In this document: in pieces, positions 6,785-14,929 of the stretch
Layout of the letters: every line of letters starts with the position of its first letter
Position numbering within the stretch: the first letter of the stretch is position 1
Source: Clostridiaceae bacterium
GTDB lineage: Bacteria > Bacillota > Clostridia > Lachnospirales > Lachnospiraceae
Length of the DNA: 64,000 nucleotides
Assembly (NCBI GenBank): GCA_910574345.1
Contig: CAJSZV010000003.1
Location: 124,001-188,000 of the forward strand
Direction: 5' to 3'
The notes under the pieces: model-generated
What the model saw: only the letters and a program-made list of their open reading frames with translations
Databases searched by the model: none
Told to the model about the DNA's origin: nothing
Translations under genes and position numbers: made by a program

Positions 6785-8704
6785 ATGAAAGTAACATTGA
6801 AAGACGGAAACATAAAGGAATATTCACAGGCCATGTCTGTAATCGACATTGCGGCAGATATCAGCGCCGGACTGGCCAGAATGGCCTGCGGCGGGGAGAT
6901 CGACGGGGAGAGTGTGGATCTGAGGACCGTGGTGGACAAAGACTGTGAACTGAACATTCTCACGGCAAAGGATGAGAAGGGACTGGCTGCTCTGCGTCAT
7001 ACGGCAAGCCATGTGATGGCTCAGGCGGTAAAACGGCTGTATCCTGATGCAAAGCTGGCCATCGGACCCTCCATTGCAGACGGGTTTTATTATGATGTTG
7101 ACTTTGCAGCTCCGATTACGGCGGAGGATCTGGAGAAAATTGAGGCGGAGATGAAGAAGATCATCAAGGAGGCGCTGCCCTTAGAGCGTTTTACCTTGCC
7201 CAGGGAAGAGGCTCTCTCCCTTATGGAGGAGAAAGAGGAGCCCTATAAGGTGGAACTTATTCAGGATCTTCCGGAAGGAGAGGAGATCAGTTTCTACAGG
7301 CAGGGAGAATTCACGGATCTCTGTGCCGGCCCCCATCTGATGAACACAAAGGATGTAGGAAAGGCTTATAAGCTGACAAGTATAGCAGGCGCTTATTGGA
7401 GGGGGAATGAACACAACAAGATGCTTACCCGTATCTACGCCACTGCATTTGCCAGGAAGGAAGAGCTGGAGGCCTACATTACCATGATGGAGGAGGCCAA
7501 AAAGCGGGATCACAGGAAACTGGGCAGAGAGCTGGGACTTTTCATGATGCATGACGCAGGTCCGGGATTCCCCTTCTTCCTTCCAAAGGGAATGGTGCTT
7601 AAGAATACGCTTATGGAGTACTGGAGAGAGATCCACAAGAGAGCCGGCTATGTGGAGATTTCCACCCCTATTATCTTGAACAGAAGTCTGTGGGAGACTT
7701 CCGGCCATTGGGATCACTATAAAAACAATATGTATACCACAGTCATTGACGAACAGGATTATGCCATTAAGCCCATGAACTGTCCGGGCGGCGTCCTTGT
7801 GTATGCCTCGGAGCCCCGCTCTTACCGCGATCTGCCTCTCAGGCTGGGAGAGGTGGGCCTGGTTCACCGCCATGAGAAGTCGGGACAGCTTCACGGCCTT
7901 ATGAGGGTGCGGTGCTTTAACCAGGACGATGCCCATATCTTCATGACTCCGGAACAGATCAAAGAAGAGATCATGGGAGTGGCCAGACTGATCAATGAGG
8001 TATATACTCTGTTCGGATTCAAGTACCATGTGGAATTGTCCACAAGGCCGGAGGACAGCATGGGAAGCGACGAGGATTGGGAGATGGCTACGGAGGGCCT
8101 TAGAAGCGCCCTGGATGAACTTGGCCTTGACTATGTGGTCAATGAGGGGGATGGCGCCTTCTACGGTCCGAAGATTGACTTCCATCTGGTAGACGCCATC
8201 GGCAGAACATGGCAGTGCGGTACGATTCAGCTTGATTTCCAGCTGCCCCAGCGGTTTGAGCTGGAGTACCAGGGAGCAGACGGGGAGAAGCATCGTCCCA
8301 TTATGATCCATCGTGTGGCATTTGGTTCCATCGAACGGTTTATCGGAATCCTTATTGAGCATTTTGCAGGAGCATTCCCCACATGGCTGGCTCCGGTACA
8401 AGTGAAAGTTCTGCCTATTTCCGATAAGTTTATTGATTACGCGGAAGGCGTAAGAAAGCAGCTTGATGAAGCAGGGATCCGCGTGGAGCTGGATACCCGT
8501 TCTGAGAAGATCGGCTACAAGATCCGCGAGGCTCAGATGCAGAAGATCCCTTATATGCTCATCGTGGGACAGAAGGAGCAGGAAGAGGCAAAAGTCTCTG
8601 TGAGAAGCAGATTTGCAGGAGACGAGGGACAGAAAACTCTCAAGGAGTTTATGGAGGCTTTGAAGGAAGAGATTGCTTTAAGGACAGCACGGGCAGCAGA
8701 GTAA
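6785..8704 (+). CDS. thrS: Threonine--tRNA ligase
   Basis: Class II aminoacyl-tRNA synthetase that charges tRNA-Thr. 639 residues, normal length. Domains in order: TGS (about 1-60); N2 editing domain with a His-rich HTASHVMAQA motif; the catalytic core with motif 1 (GPGFPFFLPKG), motif 2 (RHEKSGQLHGLMRVR) and motif 3 (RVAFGSIERF); and the C-terminal anticodon-binding domain. The zinc-site Cys lies in MNCPGG. ATG 6785 has AAAGGAG eight bases upstream and follows the threonine T-box leader, so expression should rise when charged tRNA-Thr is scarce. A hairpin without a T run follows the stop. Confidence 0.98.
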   Translation: MKVTLKDGNIKEYSQAMSVIDIAADISAGLARMACGGEIDGESVDLRTVVDKDCELNILTAKDEKGLAALRHTASHVMAQAVKRLYPDAKLAIGPSIADGFYYDVDFAAPITAEDLEKIEAEMKKIIKEALPLERFTLPREEALSLMEEKEEPYKVELIQDLPEGEEISFYRQGEFTDLCAGPHLMNTKDVGKAYKLTSIAGAYWRGNEHNKMLTRIYATAFARKEELEAYITMMEEAKKRDHRKLGRELGLFMMHDAGPGFPFFLPKGMVLKNTLMEYWREIHKRAGYVEISTPIILNRSLWETSGHWDHYKNNMYTTVIDEQDYAIKPMNCPGGVLVYASEPRSYRDLPLRLGEVGLVHRHEKSGQLHGLMRVRCFNQDDAHIFMTPEQIKEEIMGVARLINEVYTLFGFKYHVELSTRPEDSMGSDEDWEMATEGLRSALDELGLDYVVNEGDGAFYGPKIDFHLVDAIGRTWQCGTIQLDFQLPQRFELEYQGADGEKHRPIMIHRVAFGSIERFIGILIEHFAGAFPTWLAPVQVKVLPISDKFIDYAEGVRKQLDEAGIRVELDTRSEKIGYKIREAQMQKIPYMLIVGQKEQEEAKVSVRSRFAGDEGQKTLKEFMEALKEEIALRTARAAE

Positions 8705-8717
8705 TTCCTAAGGATTC

Positions 8718-8741
8718 AGGCGGGCATCTTTCTGCCCGCCT
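8718..8741 (+). terminator. Hairpin after thrS, possible transcript end
   Basis: Perfect nine-base stem AGGCGGGCA / TGCCCGCCT with a six-base loop. No T run follows, so it may stabilise the 3' end rather than terminate by itself. Confidence 0.5.
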
Positions 8742-8888
8742 GTGACGGATAAAGGCCGGGAGGTGAAGGAAGACTGTAGGAAGAGGTTTTTCTGCGGGGA
8801 TGAAGGCTGGAAAGAGATATCTGTTAGGTGTAAAATTCCGAATTGGAAAAGATAACCAAAAAAACCAGGAGAAAAAATGTGGTTTGTA

Positions 8889-8917
8889 TTGACTTTTCGC
8901 GAATTTCATAGTAATCT
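8889..8917 (+). promoter_or_regulatory. Predicted promoter of polysaccharide locus 1
   Basis: TTGACT at 8889-8894, 17-base spacer, TAATCT at 8912-8917. It is the best promoter in the 510-base gap before the first locus gene and would give a leader of about 290 bases. Confidence 0.65.
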
Positions 8918-8924
8918 TATAGAC

Positions 8925-9215
8925 GTTTAAACAAAAGAATCGGCAGACCAAAAGGTATATTTTCTTGTGAATCTCATTTTTGACATGTCGTGCCGGCTTT
9001 GCTTTGCTGCAAGCCATTCTTGGCGACATGTAGTTTTATGATTAAAAAACTTCAAATAATACATAATAATAGAATATATTGAAAAAAATCCTATACGGTT
9101 TCCAAGTCTCTGCAAGTATAGGCATAAAACTTCAAATAATAAAAATTATCACAATATAATATTCGGCTGCCGAAAATTATTTATCAGTAACTTAAGAAGA
9201 CAGGAAAGAATATGT
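8925..9215 (+). promoter_or_regulatory. Structured AT-rich leader of polysaccharide locus 1
   Basis: No gene is visible. ACATGTCG (8983-8990) pairs with CGACATGT (9024-9031), enclosing a second stem GGCTT / AAGCC. CTATAC (9091-9096) pairs with GTATAG (9116-9121). A 16-base direct repeat AAAACTTCAAATAATA occurs at 9046-9061 and 9126-9141, exactly 80 bases apart. It resembles no riboswitch I know. Confidence 0.45.
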
Positions 9216-9665
9216 ATGAAAGTTTGTTTGGTTGGGTCCTCAGGCGGGCATTTGACCCATCTGTATATGTTAAAACTTTTTTGGCAGGATAAAGAGCGCT
9301 TTTGGGTGACATTTGATAAAGATGACGCCAAAAGTTTGCTGAAAGATGAAAAGGTGTATTCTTGCTATTATCCTACAAACCGCTCAATAAAAGGGTTAAT
9401 TATCAATACAAGGCTGGCGTGGAAGATACTGCATAAAGAAAAGCCGGATCTGATTATTTCTTCTGGAGCTGCAGTTGCCGTTCCGTTTTTTTATCTGGGT
9501 AAAATGTTGGGGGCAAAATGTATTTATATTGAAGTATTTGACAGAATTGACCATTCGACTCTGTCAGGAAAGCTGGTATACCCTGTTGCTGATAAGTTTA
9601 TTGTTCAATGGGAAGAGATGAAAAAAATATATCCGAATGCAATTAATCTTGGAAGTATATTTTGA
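9216..9665 (+). CDS. Alg14-like polysaccharide biosynthesis protein (PssD/Cps14F type)
   Basis: 149 residues, the usual length of the Alg14-like half of split bacterial GT28-type glycosyltransferases. It has the N-terminal GSSGGHLTHL nucleotide-binding turn, the PDLIISSGAA motif in the middle, and the conserved GAKCIYIEVFDRI segment. In this family Alg14-like subunits recruit the catalytic Alg13-like partner to the membrane and together add a second sugar to a lipid-linked primer. The partner is encoded directly downstream with coding regions only 25 bases apart. It opens polysaccharide locus 1 after a long leader; no priming sugar transferase precedes it, so the lipid-linked first sugar must come from elsewhere. 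Confidence 0.88.
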   Translation: MKVCLVGSSGGHLTHLYMLKLFWQDKERFWVTFDKDDAKSLLKDEKVYSCYYPTNRSIKGLIINTRLAWKILHKEKPDLIISSGAAVAVPFFYLGKMLGAKCIYIEVFDRIDHSTLSGKLVYPVADKFIVQWEEMKKIYPNAINLGSIF

Positions 9666-9690
9666 CCATATTGTTATTAGAGGTGAAGAA

Positions 9691-10194
9691 ATGTTATTTG
9701 TTACAGTTGGAACTCACGAACAGCAGTTCAACAGGCTGGTGGAATATATGGATCATTTAGCCAGAGACGGTCAAATAGCAGAAGAAGTAATCATACAGAC
9801 AGGTTTTTCTACATATATCCCCCGGCATTGTAAATGGAGCAAATTATTTCCTTATTCCGAGATGCAAAAGTATATTCAAAGTGCCCGGATCGTTATTACC
9901 CATGGAGGTCCTTCGAGTTTTATCGCTCCATTGCAGATTGGAAAGATTCCCATTGTTGTTCCGAGGAAAAAGGAGTTTGGCGAACATGTAAATGACCATC
10001 AGGTAAGATTCTGCAGGCAGGTGGCTGGCAAAAACGGCAATATCATTGTAGTTGAATCCATTGATGACTTAGGCGGACTGATTAAAAACTATGAAGGTTT
10101 TATATCCGGGCTTCCAACTGAAATGAAAAGTAACAATTTAAATTTTTGTAATGGGCTGAGAGACATAGTTGAAGAAATAATGCAGGAGATTTAA
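9691..10194 (+). CDS. Alg13-like glycosyltransferase subunit (PssE/Cps14G type)
   Basis: 167 residues, matching the catalytic C-terminal half of GT28 enzymes. It starts with the family-typical LFVTVGTHEQQFNRL and has the donor-binding motif THGGPSSF near residue 70, followed by the IVVPRKKEFGEHVNDHQ block. ATG 9691 follows GAGGTGAAGAA; an in-frame ATG 54 bases upstream would overlap the preceding gene and lacks a binding site. It should work with the Alg14-like subunit just upstream as a heterodimeric transferase for the second sugar of the repeat unit. The gene ends two bases before the next glycosyltransferase. Confidence 0.89.
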   Translation: MLFVTVGTHEQQFNRLVEYMDHLARDGQIAEEVIIQTGFSTYIPRHCKWSKLFPYSEMQKYIQSARIVITHGGPSSFIAPLQIGKIPIVVPRKKEFGEHVNDHQVRFCRQVAGKNGNIIVVESIDDLGGLIKNYEGFISGLPTEMKSNNLNFCNGLRDIVEEIMQEI

Positions 10195-10196
10195 AA

Positions 10197-11333
10197 ATGC
10201 TTTTATATATTTCAGGGAGTTTTCCGGATAATCAGGAGGGTATAGCAGAAGGCGCCAAAGTGCTGTTGGATGCCATGCTTGAAATAGTTGAAAAGGATAA
10301 GATTGTCTTATTAACTACCAATACACCGATTATATCGGAGCACATAAAACAAAATATATCCGTAAATTACAGAATGATGGACAACTGGAAAGTGACAACG
10401 GGAAATATAAAAAAATTTTATTCCATATTGGATGAATATGATATTACGGCTATACATATGGAATATCCCGGAGATTTGTACGGCAAGACTTTCCTGGCAA
10501 GCTTTTTGCCGTGGTTTATAAAGCACTACAACCTTAAAAGGAATAAGAAAATAACATTCAATGTGAGACTGCATGAATTTACAAGAGCGCGTTTTTTGCG
10601 AAAAGCCGCAATTGTTCCTATTTTGTTATTTGCGGATTCCATATATATTCCCGCCTTAAGGGATAGAAATGCGGCTTCTAAGATCGGAGGAAAACGGGTT
10701 AGGCCCACTACAATCGGAACCAATATAAATACAGTATCAGATGAACTGCTGCCTGGGAAAAAGAAACGGATATCGTACTTTGGTTCTGTATATCCCGGAA
10801 AGGGTATAGAGAGGATGCTGAAGCTTTGGCGGATCATTAGTATTGAGGATACAGAAAAAGAATACGAATTTAAAATTATTGGAGATCTGGGAACAGAACG
10901 GGATAATCATTTTGCTGAATATCACAAACAGGTATGGCGCTTTATAGAGCAGTACGGATTGACGGACAAGATAACAGTGACAGGGTATATTTCAAATGAA
11001 GATGTATCAAAAGCAATACAGGAAACAGCGGTCGCAACACTTCCCTATGAAGACGGTCTCACATTGCGGAGAGGAAGTTTTCTGGCTTACTTAGCCCATG
11101 GAATTCCTGTGGTTACATCCGAGGGAGACAGTGAGGCCCAGGAACTGTTCCGGGAACATAAAGGAGTTTCCATGACAAAATCAGATGATGAGTTTGTAAA
11201 AAGCATTTTGCGGTTTGCCAATCTTTCTGAAGAGGAAAGAAGATATATTTACGACGATAACAAAAGGCTTTCCGACAATTTTAGATGGGACAGGATTGCG
11301 GAACGGTTTTTAAAGGATTACGAAATAATTTAA
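10197..11333 (+). CDS. Family 4 glycosyltransferase (GT-B)
   Basis: 378 residues with a GT-B layout. The C-terminal donor domain shows SYFGSVYPGKGIERML for the beta-strand/loop after the linker, a VTGYISNEDV block near residue 260, and a PYEDGLTLRRGSFLAYLAHG region that resembles the E-x7-E donor site in degenerate form. It probably transfers a sugar from a nucleotide donor to the growing lipid-linked oligosaccharide; donor and acceptor cannot be read. It starts two bases after the Alg13-like gene and is followed by a truncated epimerase fragment. Confidence 0.82.
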   Translation: MLLYISGSFPDNQEGIAEGAKVLLDAMLEIVEKDKIVLLTTNTPIISEHIKQNISVNYRMMDNWKVTTGNIKKFYSILDEYDITAIHMEYPGDLYGKTFLASFLPWFIKHYNLKRNKKITFNVRLHEFTRARFLRKAAIVPILLFADSIYIPALRDRNAASKIGGKRVRPTTIGTNINTVSDELLPGKKKRISYFGSVYPGKGIERMLKLWRIISIEDTEKEYEFKIIGDLGTERDNHFAEYHKQVWRFIEQYGLTDKITVTGYISNEDVSKAIQETAVATLPYEDGLTLRRGSFLAYLAHGIPVVTSEGDSEAQELFREHKGVSMTKSDDEFVKSILRFANLSEEERRYIYDDNKRLSDNFRWDRIAERFLKDYEII

Positions 11334-11362
11334 ATACAGGAATCAGAATATGAGGAGTATCA

Positions 11363-11440
11363 ATGAGAGTTTTAGTAACAGGAGCTAATGGGTATTTGGG
11401 CAGCGGCGTAGTAAAATGCCTGCTGGGATTCCAGCGATAA
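11363..11440 (+). pseudogene. Truncated NAD-dependent epimerase start (remnant)
   Basis: Only 25 codons. The translation opens with MRVLVTGANGYLGSGVV, the nucleotide-binding turn of short-chain epimerase/dehydratases, then stops at TAA 11438-11440. A good GAGGAG ribosome binding site precedes it. The rest of the gene (normally about 300 codons) is missing, so this looks like the left edge of a deletion or recombination joint inside the locus. Confidence 0.75.
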
Positions 11441-11495
11441 GACCAGCACTGCCATGCATAAAAAGAAAATAATAAAGGAATAGGTAAATGCCAAA

Positions 11496-12389
11496 ATGAA
11501 GGAAGGGAAAATAGGAGTAGTAATTGTAAATTATAACGGAGCGGCATATCAGAATAAGGCTCTTAAAACAATTTATGATTCCTCATATAAAAATATAGAT
11601 GTAATAATAGTAGACAGTGATTCTAAAGATAATTCTATAGAGCTTGCCCAAAATGCGTATCCGCAGGCACATTATCTGCTACAGAATGAAAACGTCGGCG
11701 TGGCAAAGGGGTATAATATTGGTGCCAGATATGCAATTGATAAACTGGATGCAGAGTATATCCTTTTAATAAATAATGATATAGAACTGGATAATAAAGC
11801 AATAGAAAGGTTGATAAAAAAAGCCGATAAAAGCACCATCACAGTTCCTAAAATCTATTATTATGAACCCCATGATATGATCTGGTTTGCAGGGGGGAAA
11901 ATGTATTGGAAAAAAGGTGAATCAGGGCATATAGGAAACTTTGAAACAGACAAAGGACAGTATGATGAGGAACATATAATAGAATACTCGCCTGCATGTT
12001 GTATGTTGATTCATAGAGATGTATTTGCAAAGGTTGGATATATAGATGAGACAGTATTCATGTATTTTGATGATACGGATCTTTGTGTAAGGATGAATGA
12101 CGCAGGTTTTAAGATTTTGTACGTGCCCAGCGCTTATCTGTGGCATAAAGTGAGCAGTTCCGGAGGCGGTATGGATTCTAAAGTGTATGTATATTATAAC
12201 TTTAGAAATAAGTTTTACTTTATGAATAAGTATAAGGACAGGTTGCAATTCCCAGCAAGGATATTTACCTACACTAAGCTGTTGGCAAAGTTTCTCCTTT
12301 CGCCAGTGTATAAAAAGAATGACAAATATATTTTGAAGGCTTGGATTGATTACCGTCATGGAAGAATGGGAAGGTGTGATGACTTGTGA
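11496..12389 (+). CDS. Family 2 glycosyltransferase (rhamnosyltransferase-like)
   Basis: 297 residues. GT-A fold features: VVIVNYNGA at the N terminus, DSDSKDNS near residue 48, INNDIEL near residue 92 as the metal-binding acidic motif, and a DDTDLCVRMNDAGF block near residue 190 with the usual D-D-L-x-R arrangement. This is the WcaE/RfbF-like group, often rhamnosyl- or related transferases, but the sugar is not determined. It follows a truncated epimerase remnant. A run of six G within the gene (11892-11897) keeps frame here. Confidence 0.87.
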   Translation: MKEGKIGVVIVNYNGAAYQNKALKTIYDSSYKNIDVIIVDSDSKDNSIELAQNAYPQAHYLLQNENVGVAKGYNIGARYAIDKLDAEYILLINNDIELDNKAIERLIKKADKSTITVPKIYYYEPHDMIWFAGGKMYWKKGESGHIGNFETDKGQYDEEHIIEYSPACCMLIHRDVFAKVGYIDETVFMYFDDTDLCVRMNDAGFKILYVPSAYLWHKVSSSGGGMDSKVYVYYNFRNKFYFMNKYKDRLQFPARIFTYTKLLAKFLLSPVYKKNDKYILKAWIDYRHGRMGRCDDL

Positions 12390-12502
12390 ATCTATATTAG
12401 GCTCGCTGAATGTATGCCTGACCTGATCCTTATAGAGGGGATTAATGATTGCATTTTACAGAAAAACTGTAATTCAGGATGAAAAGCAAGGATGTGCGAT
12501 AT

Positions 12503-13609
12503 ATGAAAGATACGATACATTTTGTGACATTATTTCCAAACTGTCCTAATTATGGATTAGTAAAGGATGTAGGACAGATACCTTATGTCCTTGGCAAGTA
12601 TTATGAAAATATAGAAGCAGAATTGGTAAGCAGAGCAATAGATACAGATGGACCCAATATAGATAAAGTTCAAGGATTGAAAATCAGGAAAATTCCCTAT
12701 CTATTTAAAAACGATGCAATTACAGGTGTATATTATCTTTTACGATATAGTAAGAAGATTGACTGGCTAAATGTTTACCATTGTGGAAGGCGTTCTTTTT
12801 ATTGGACAAAGCTGTATAAGCTTCTCAATCCCAAAGGTAAAGTATATTTAAAATTGGATTTGGATTTTGTATGTTGTGATCGGTATGATGAAAACTTAAA
12901 TGAGAGGTGTTTTTTAAAAAAAGCCACACAGGCTATGGATTTAATCTCCATTGAATCAACAGCCACATTGGATAGAATTCAGAAATATATTGATCAGGAA
13001 GTAAAATTGATCAGTAATGGCTATCAAAGTTTGGAGGAAGAAATGGACCTTTCAGTTCCTAAAGATAATATATTTATTACTGTGGGACGTTTAGGAACGA
13101 AACAAAAGGCAACAGATATTTTACTGGAGGCTTTTGCGAAAACCATAGATAAACATAATTGGAAGTTAAAACTGATCGGAACAATTGAACCAGAATTTGA
13201 AACTATTAAAGATAAATTTTTTAATGATTACCCTGGATTGAGAGACAGAGTAATATTTTTGGGGGAAATAAAAGATAGAAAGCTGCTTTATTCAGAATAT
13301 GCCAAGGCAAAAGTTTTTGTGTTACCTTCACGATGGGAAAGTTTTGGCATTGCAGGGGCAGAAGCTTTGGCATGTGGGTGCAGGATAATCATTTCAGAGG
13401 GTGTAGCACCCATGAAAGAAATGACGAATAATAGAAAGTATGGAAATATTATTCCGGTAGATGATATCGACGCATTACAAAATGCTTTATTGAATGCTTC
13501 TTTATATCAATATAGTGCAAAAGAAGCAAAAGAGATTGCTGAATATGCTCAAGAAAACTTTTCGTGGATTAAAATTTGTGAAAAGTTAAATGTGTACTTA
13601 AAAGCTTAG
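12503..13609 (+). CDS. Family 4 glycosyltransferase
   Basis: 368 residues from ATG 12503, which has AAGGA ten bases upstream; an in-frame ATG at 12479 has its only purine run too close. The C-terminal donor domain is clear: FITVGRLGTKQKATDILLEAF, then AKVFVLPSRWESFGIAGAEALACG containing the E-x7-E nucleotide-sugar site (about residues 275-300). The N-terminal acceptor domain is divergent. Cytoplasmic-face enzyme adding one sugar of the repeat unit. The gap before it contains a small TTACAG/CTGTAA hairpin and no gene I can support. Confidence 0.87.
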   Translation: MKDTIHFVTLFPNCPNYGLVKDVGQIPYVLGKYYENIEAELVSRAIDTDGPNIDKVQGLKIRKIPYLFKNDAITGVYYLLRYSKKIDWLNVYHCGRRSFYWTKLYKLLNPKGKVYLKLDLDFVCCDRYDENLNERCFLKKATQAMDLISIESTATLDRIQKYIDQEVKLISNGYQSLEEEMDLSVPKDNIFITVGRLGTKQKATDILLEAFAKTIDKHNWKLKLIGTIEPEFETIKDKFFNDYPGLRDRVIFLGEIKDRKLLYSEYAKAKVFVLPSRWESFGIAGAEALACGCRIIISEGVAPMKEMTNNRKYGNIIPVDDIDALQNALLNASLYQYSAKEAKEIAEYAQENFSWIKICEKLNVYLKA

Positions 13610-13636
13610 AAATGCTGACATAAGGAGAGGAATGAT

Positions 13637-14896
13637 ATGTCTCGTTGCCATTTTGGGACAATTAAAATTAATACAAATTCAAGGACAATAACAGATATCT
13701 TAAACGACCTGTTGATGATCGATATAATCGTATGCTTATATATTGAATTAATTAAATGTTACTCTGGAATTGCGGCATATCTCAATTTTATTCCAGACAT
13801 AAATAATGTAATGGCTATTTTGCTATTATTCAAATCAGGAAAGATCTCAGTACATAAAAAAATATCTTCCATTTCAGCAATATTCTTTATGGCATGGATA
13901 ATAATAAGTTTTCCGAGATCATCATTTGAAATTTTAGTGGGATATAAAAGGTTTCGCTATATTCTATTTGGCCTTTTGGCATATTATATTTGTGTTCACT
14001 ATATGACAAAGTATTATTGGAACAGAATTTTAAAAATTCTGTTTATTACACAAATCATACATACTATTTTGGTAGTAATTCAATTTGCATTTATAAGGAC
14101 AGTTCCAGATATGACAAATGGAGTCTTTGGACATTTGGAATATAATAATTCAGCCCAAGGAGTTTTTTGTCTTGTTATGTCGATGATTGGAATGGAGTAC
14201 TATTTGAAAAGTACAATAGCTGCAAAACACTCTATTGCAATGATTGTAATGTCATGTTTTACTTGCGCGTTAGCAGAGATAAAAGCATTTTATGTTTTGT
14301 TTGTTTTGGGGTCTGCTTTGACGTTACTTTTTAATAAAAAGGATGAGAGAACGATAAAAAGATGCTTTAAATTGATGGCAATTGCTGCTATAGGAATTGT
14401 AATGGCACTTTTATTATTACTAAAGATTATGCCGGAAAATTTATATGCATTTACTGGAATTAAAAATTGGGCAGAATATGAAAGTTATGGGAACAGACTA
14501 AGTGGAATTAATATGGGTAGACTAAATCAGATGTCTTTTGTATTTGAAAATATATTTGAGTGTTCATATTTAAAGGCATTGGTCGGAAAAGGAGTTGGTG
14601 CAAGTGGTGATTTTGCAGTATATGAGATGAGTCATTTGTTCTTTAATTTCGGGCTCATCGGTTTAGGAACATTTTTAGCATTTATAGCAGCTAATGCTGC
14701 AGAGCTTTTTGCATATAGGAAGAAGGTGCCTGAAGCTATGATTAGTATGAATATGTTTGTTCTTACTGTTCCAATTATGATAATGTGGAATGCACCATTA
14801 AACAGAATGGCGCTATTAGTCTTTGTCATATTGGGAATAGGAGCTAAGGGGTGTTTTTATATGGATAGAGGAATACAGGAGATGAGACCTATATAA
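13637..14896 (+). CDS. O-antigen/polysaccharide polymerase (Wzy-like)
   Basis: 419 residues with roughly eleven hydrophobic segments and a large extracytoplasmic loop around residues 275-330, the usual topology of Wzy polymerases that join flipped repeat units on the outer face of the membrane. Sequence conservation in this family is very low, so the call rests on topology, length and location between glycosyltransferases and a Wzx flippase. ATG 13637 has AAGGAGAGG upstream. Strongly AT-rich, like most of this locus and unlike the flanking housekeeping genes. Confidence 0.75.
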   Translation: MSRCHFGTIKINTNSRTITDILNDLLMIDIIVCLYIELIKCYSGIAAYLNFIPDINNVMAILLLFKSGKISVHKKISSISAIFFMAWIIISFPRSSFEILVGYKRFRYILFGLLAYYICVHYMTKYYWNRILKILFITQIIHTILVVIQFAFIRTVPDMTNGVFGHLEYNNSAQGVFCLVMSMIGMEYYLKSTIAAKHSIAMIVMSCFTCALAEIKAFYVLFVLGSALTLLFNKKDERTIKRCFKLMAIAAIGIVMALLLLLKIMPENLYAFTGIKNWAEYESYGNRLSGINMGRLNQMSFVFENIFECSYLKALVGKGVGASGDFAVYEMSHLFFNFGLIGLGTFLAFIAANAAELFAYRKKVPEAMISMNMFVLTVPIMIMWNAPLNRMALLVFVILGIGAKGCFYMDRGIQEMRPI

Positions 14897-14929
14897 ATCT
14901 ATGCTATCTAAAGAAAGGTTGAAAATTGA

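Noticed and set aside
7181-8401. Long open frame on the minus strand inside thrS
   Set aside because: It is antisense to the conserved thrS catalytic core, has no ribosome binding site, and its translation shows no family features.
8983-9031. Invertible promoter flanked by inverted repeats in the locus 1 leader
   Set aside because: The repeats ACATGTCG / CGACATGT are only 33 bases apart with no promoter between them, and they fit an RNA hairpin better. The recombinase-like gene in this window lacks catalytic residues.
12390-12478. Short frame with PDLILIEGIND between two glycosyltransferases
   Set aside because: About 23 codons from its ATG with no ribosome binding site; a faint resemblance to an SGNH hydrolase strand is not enough to call a remnant.
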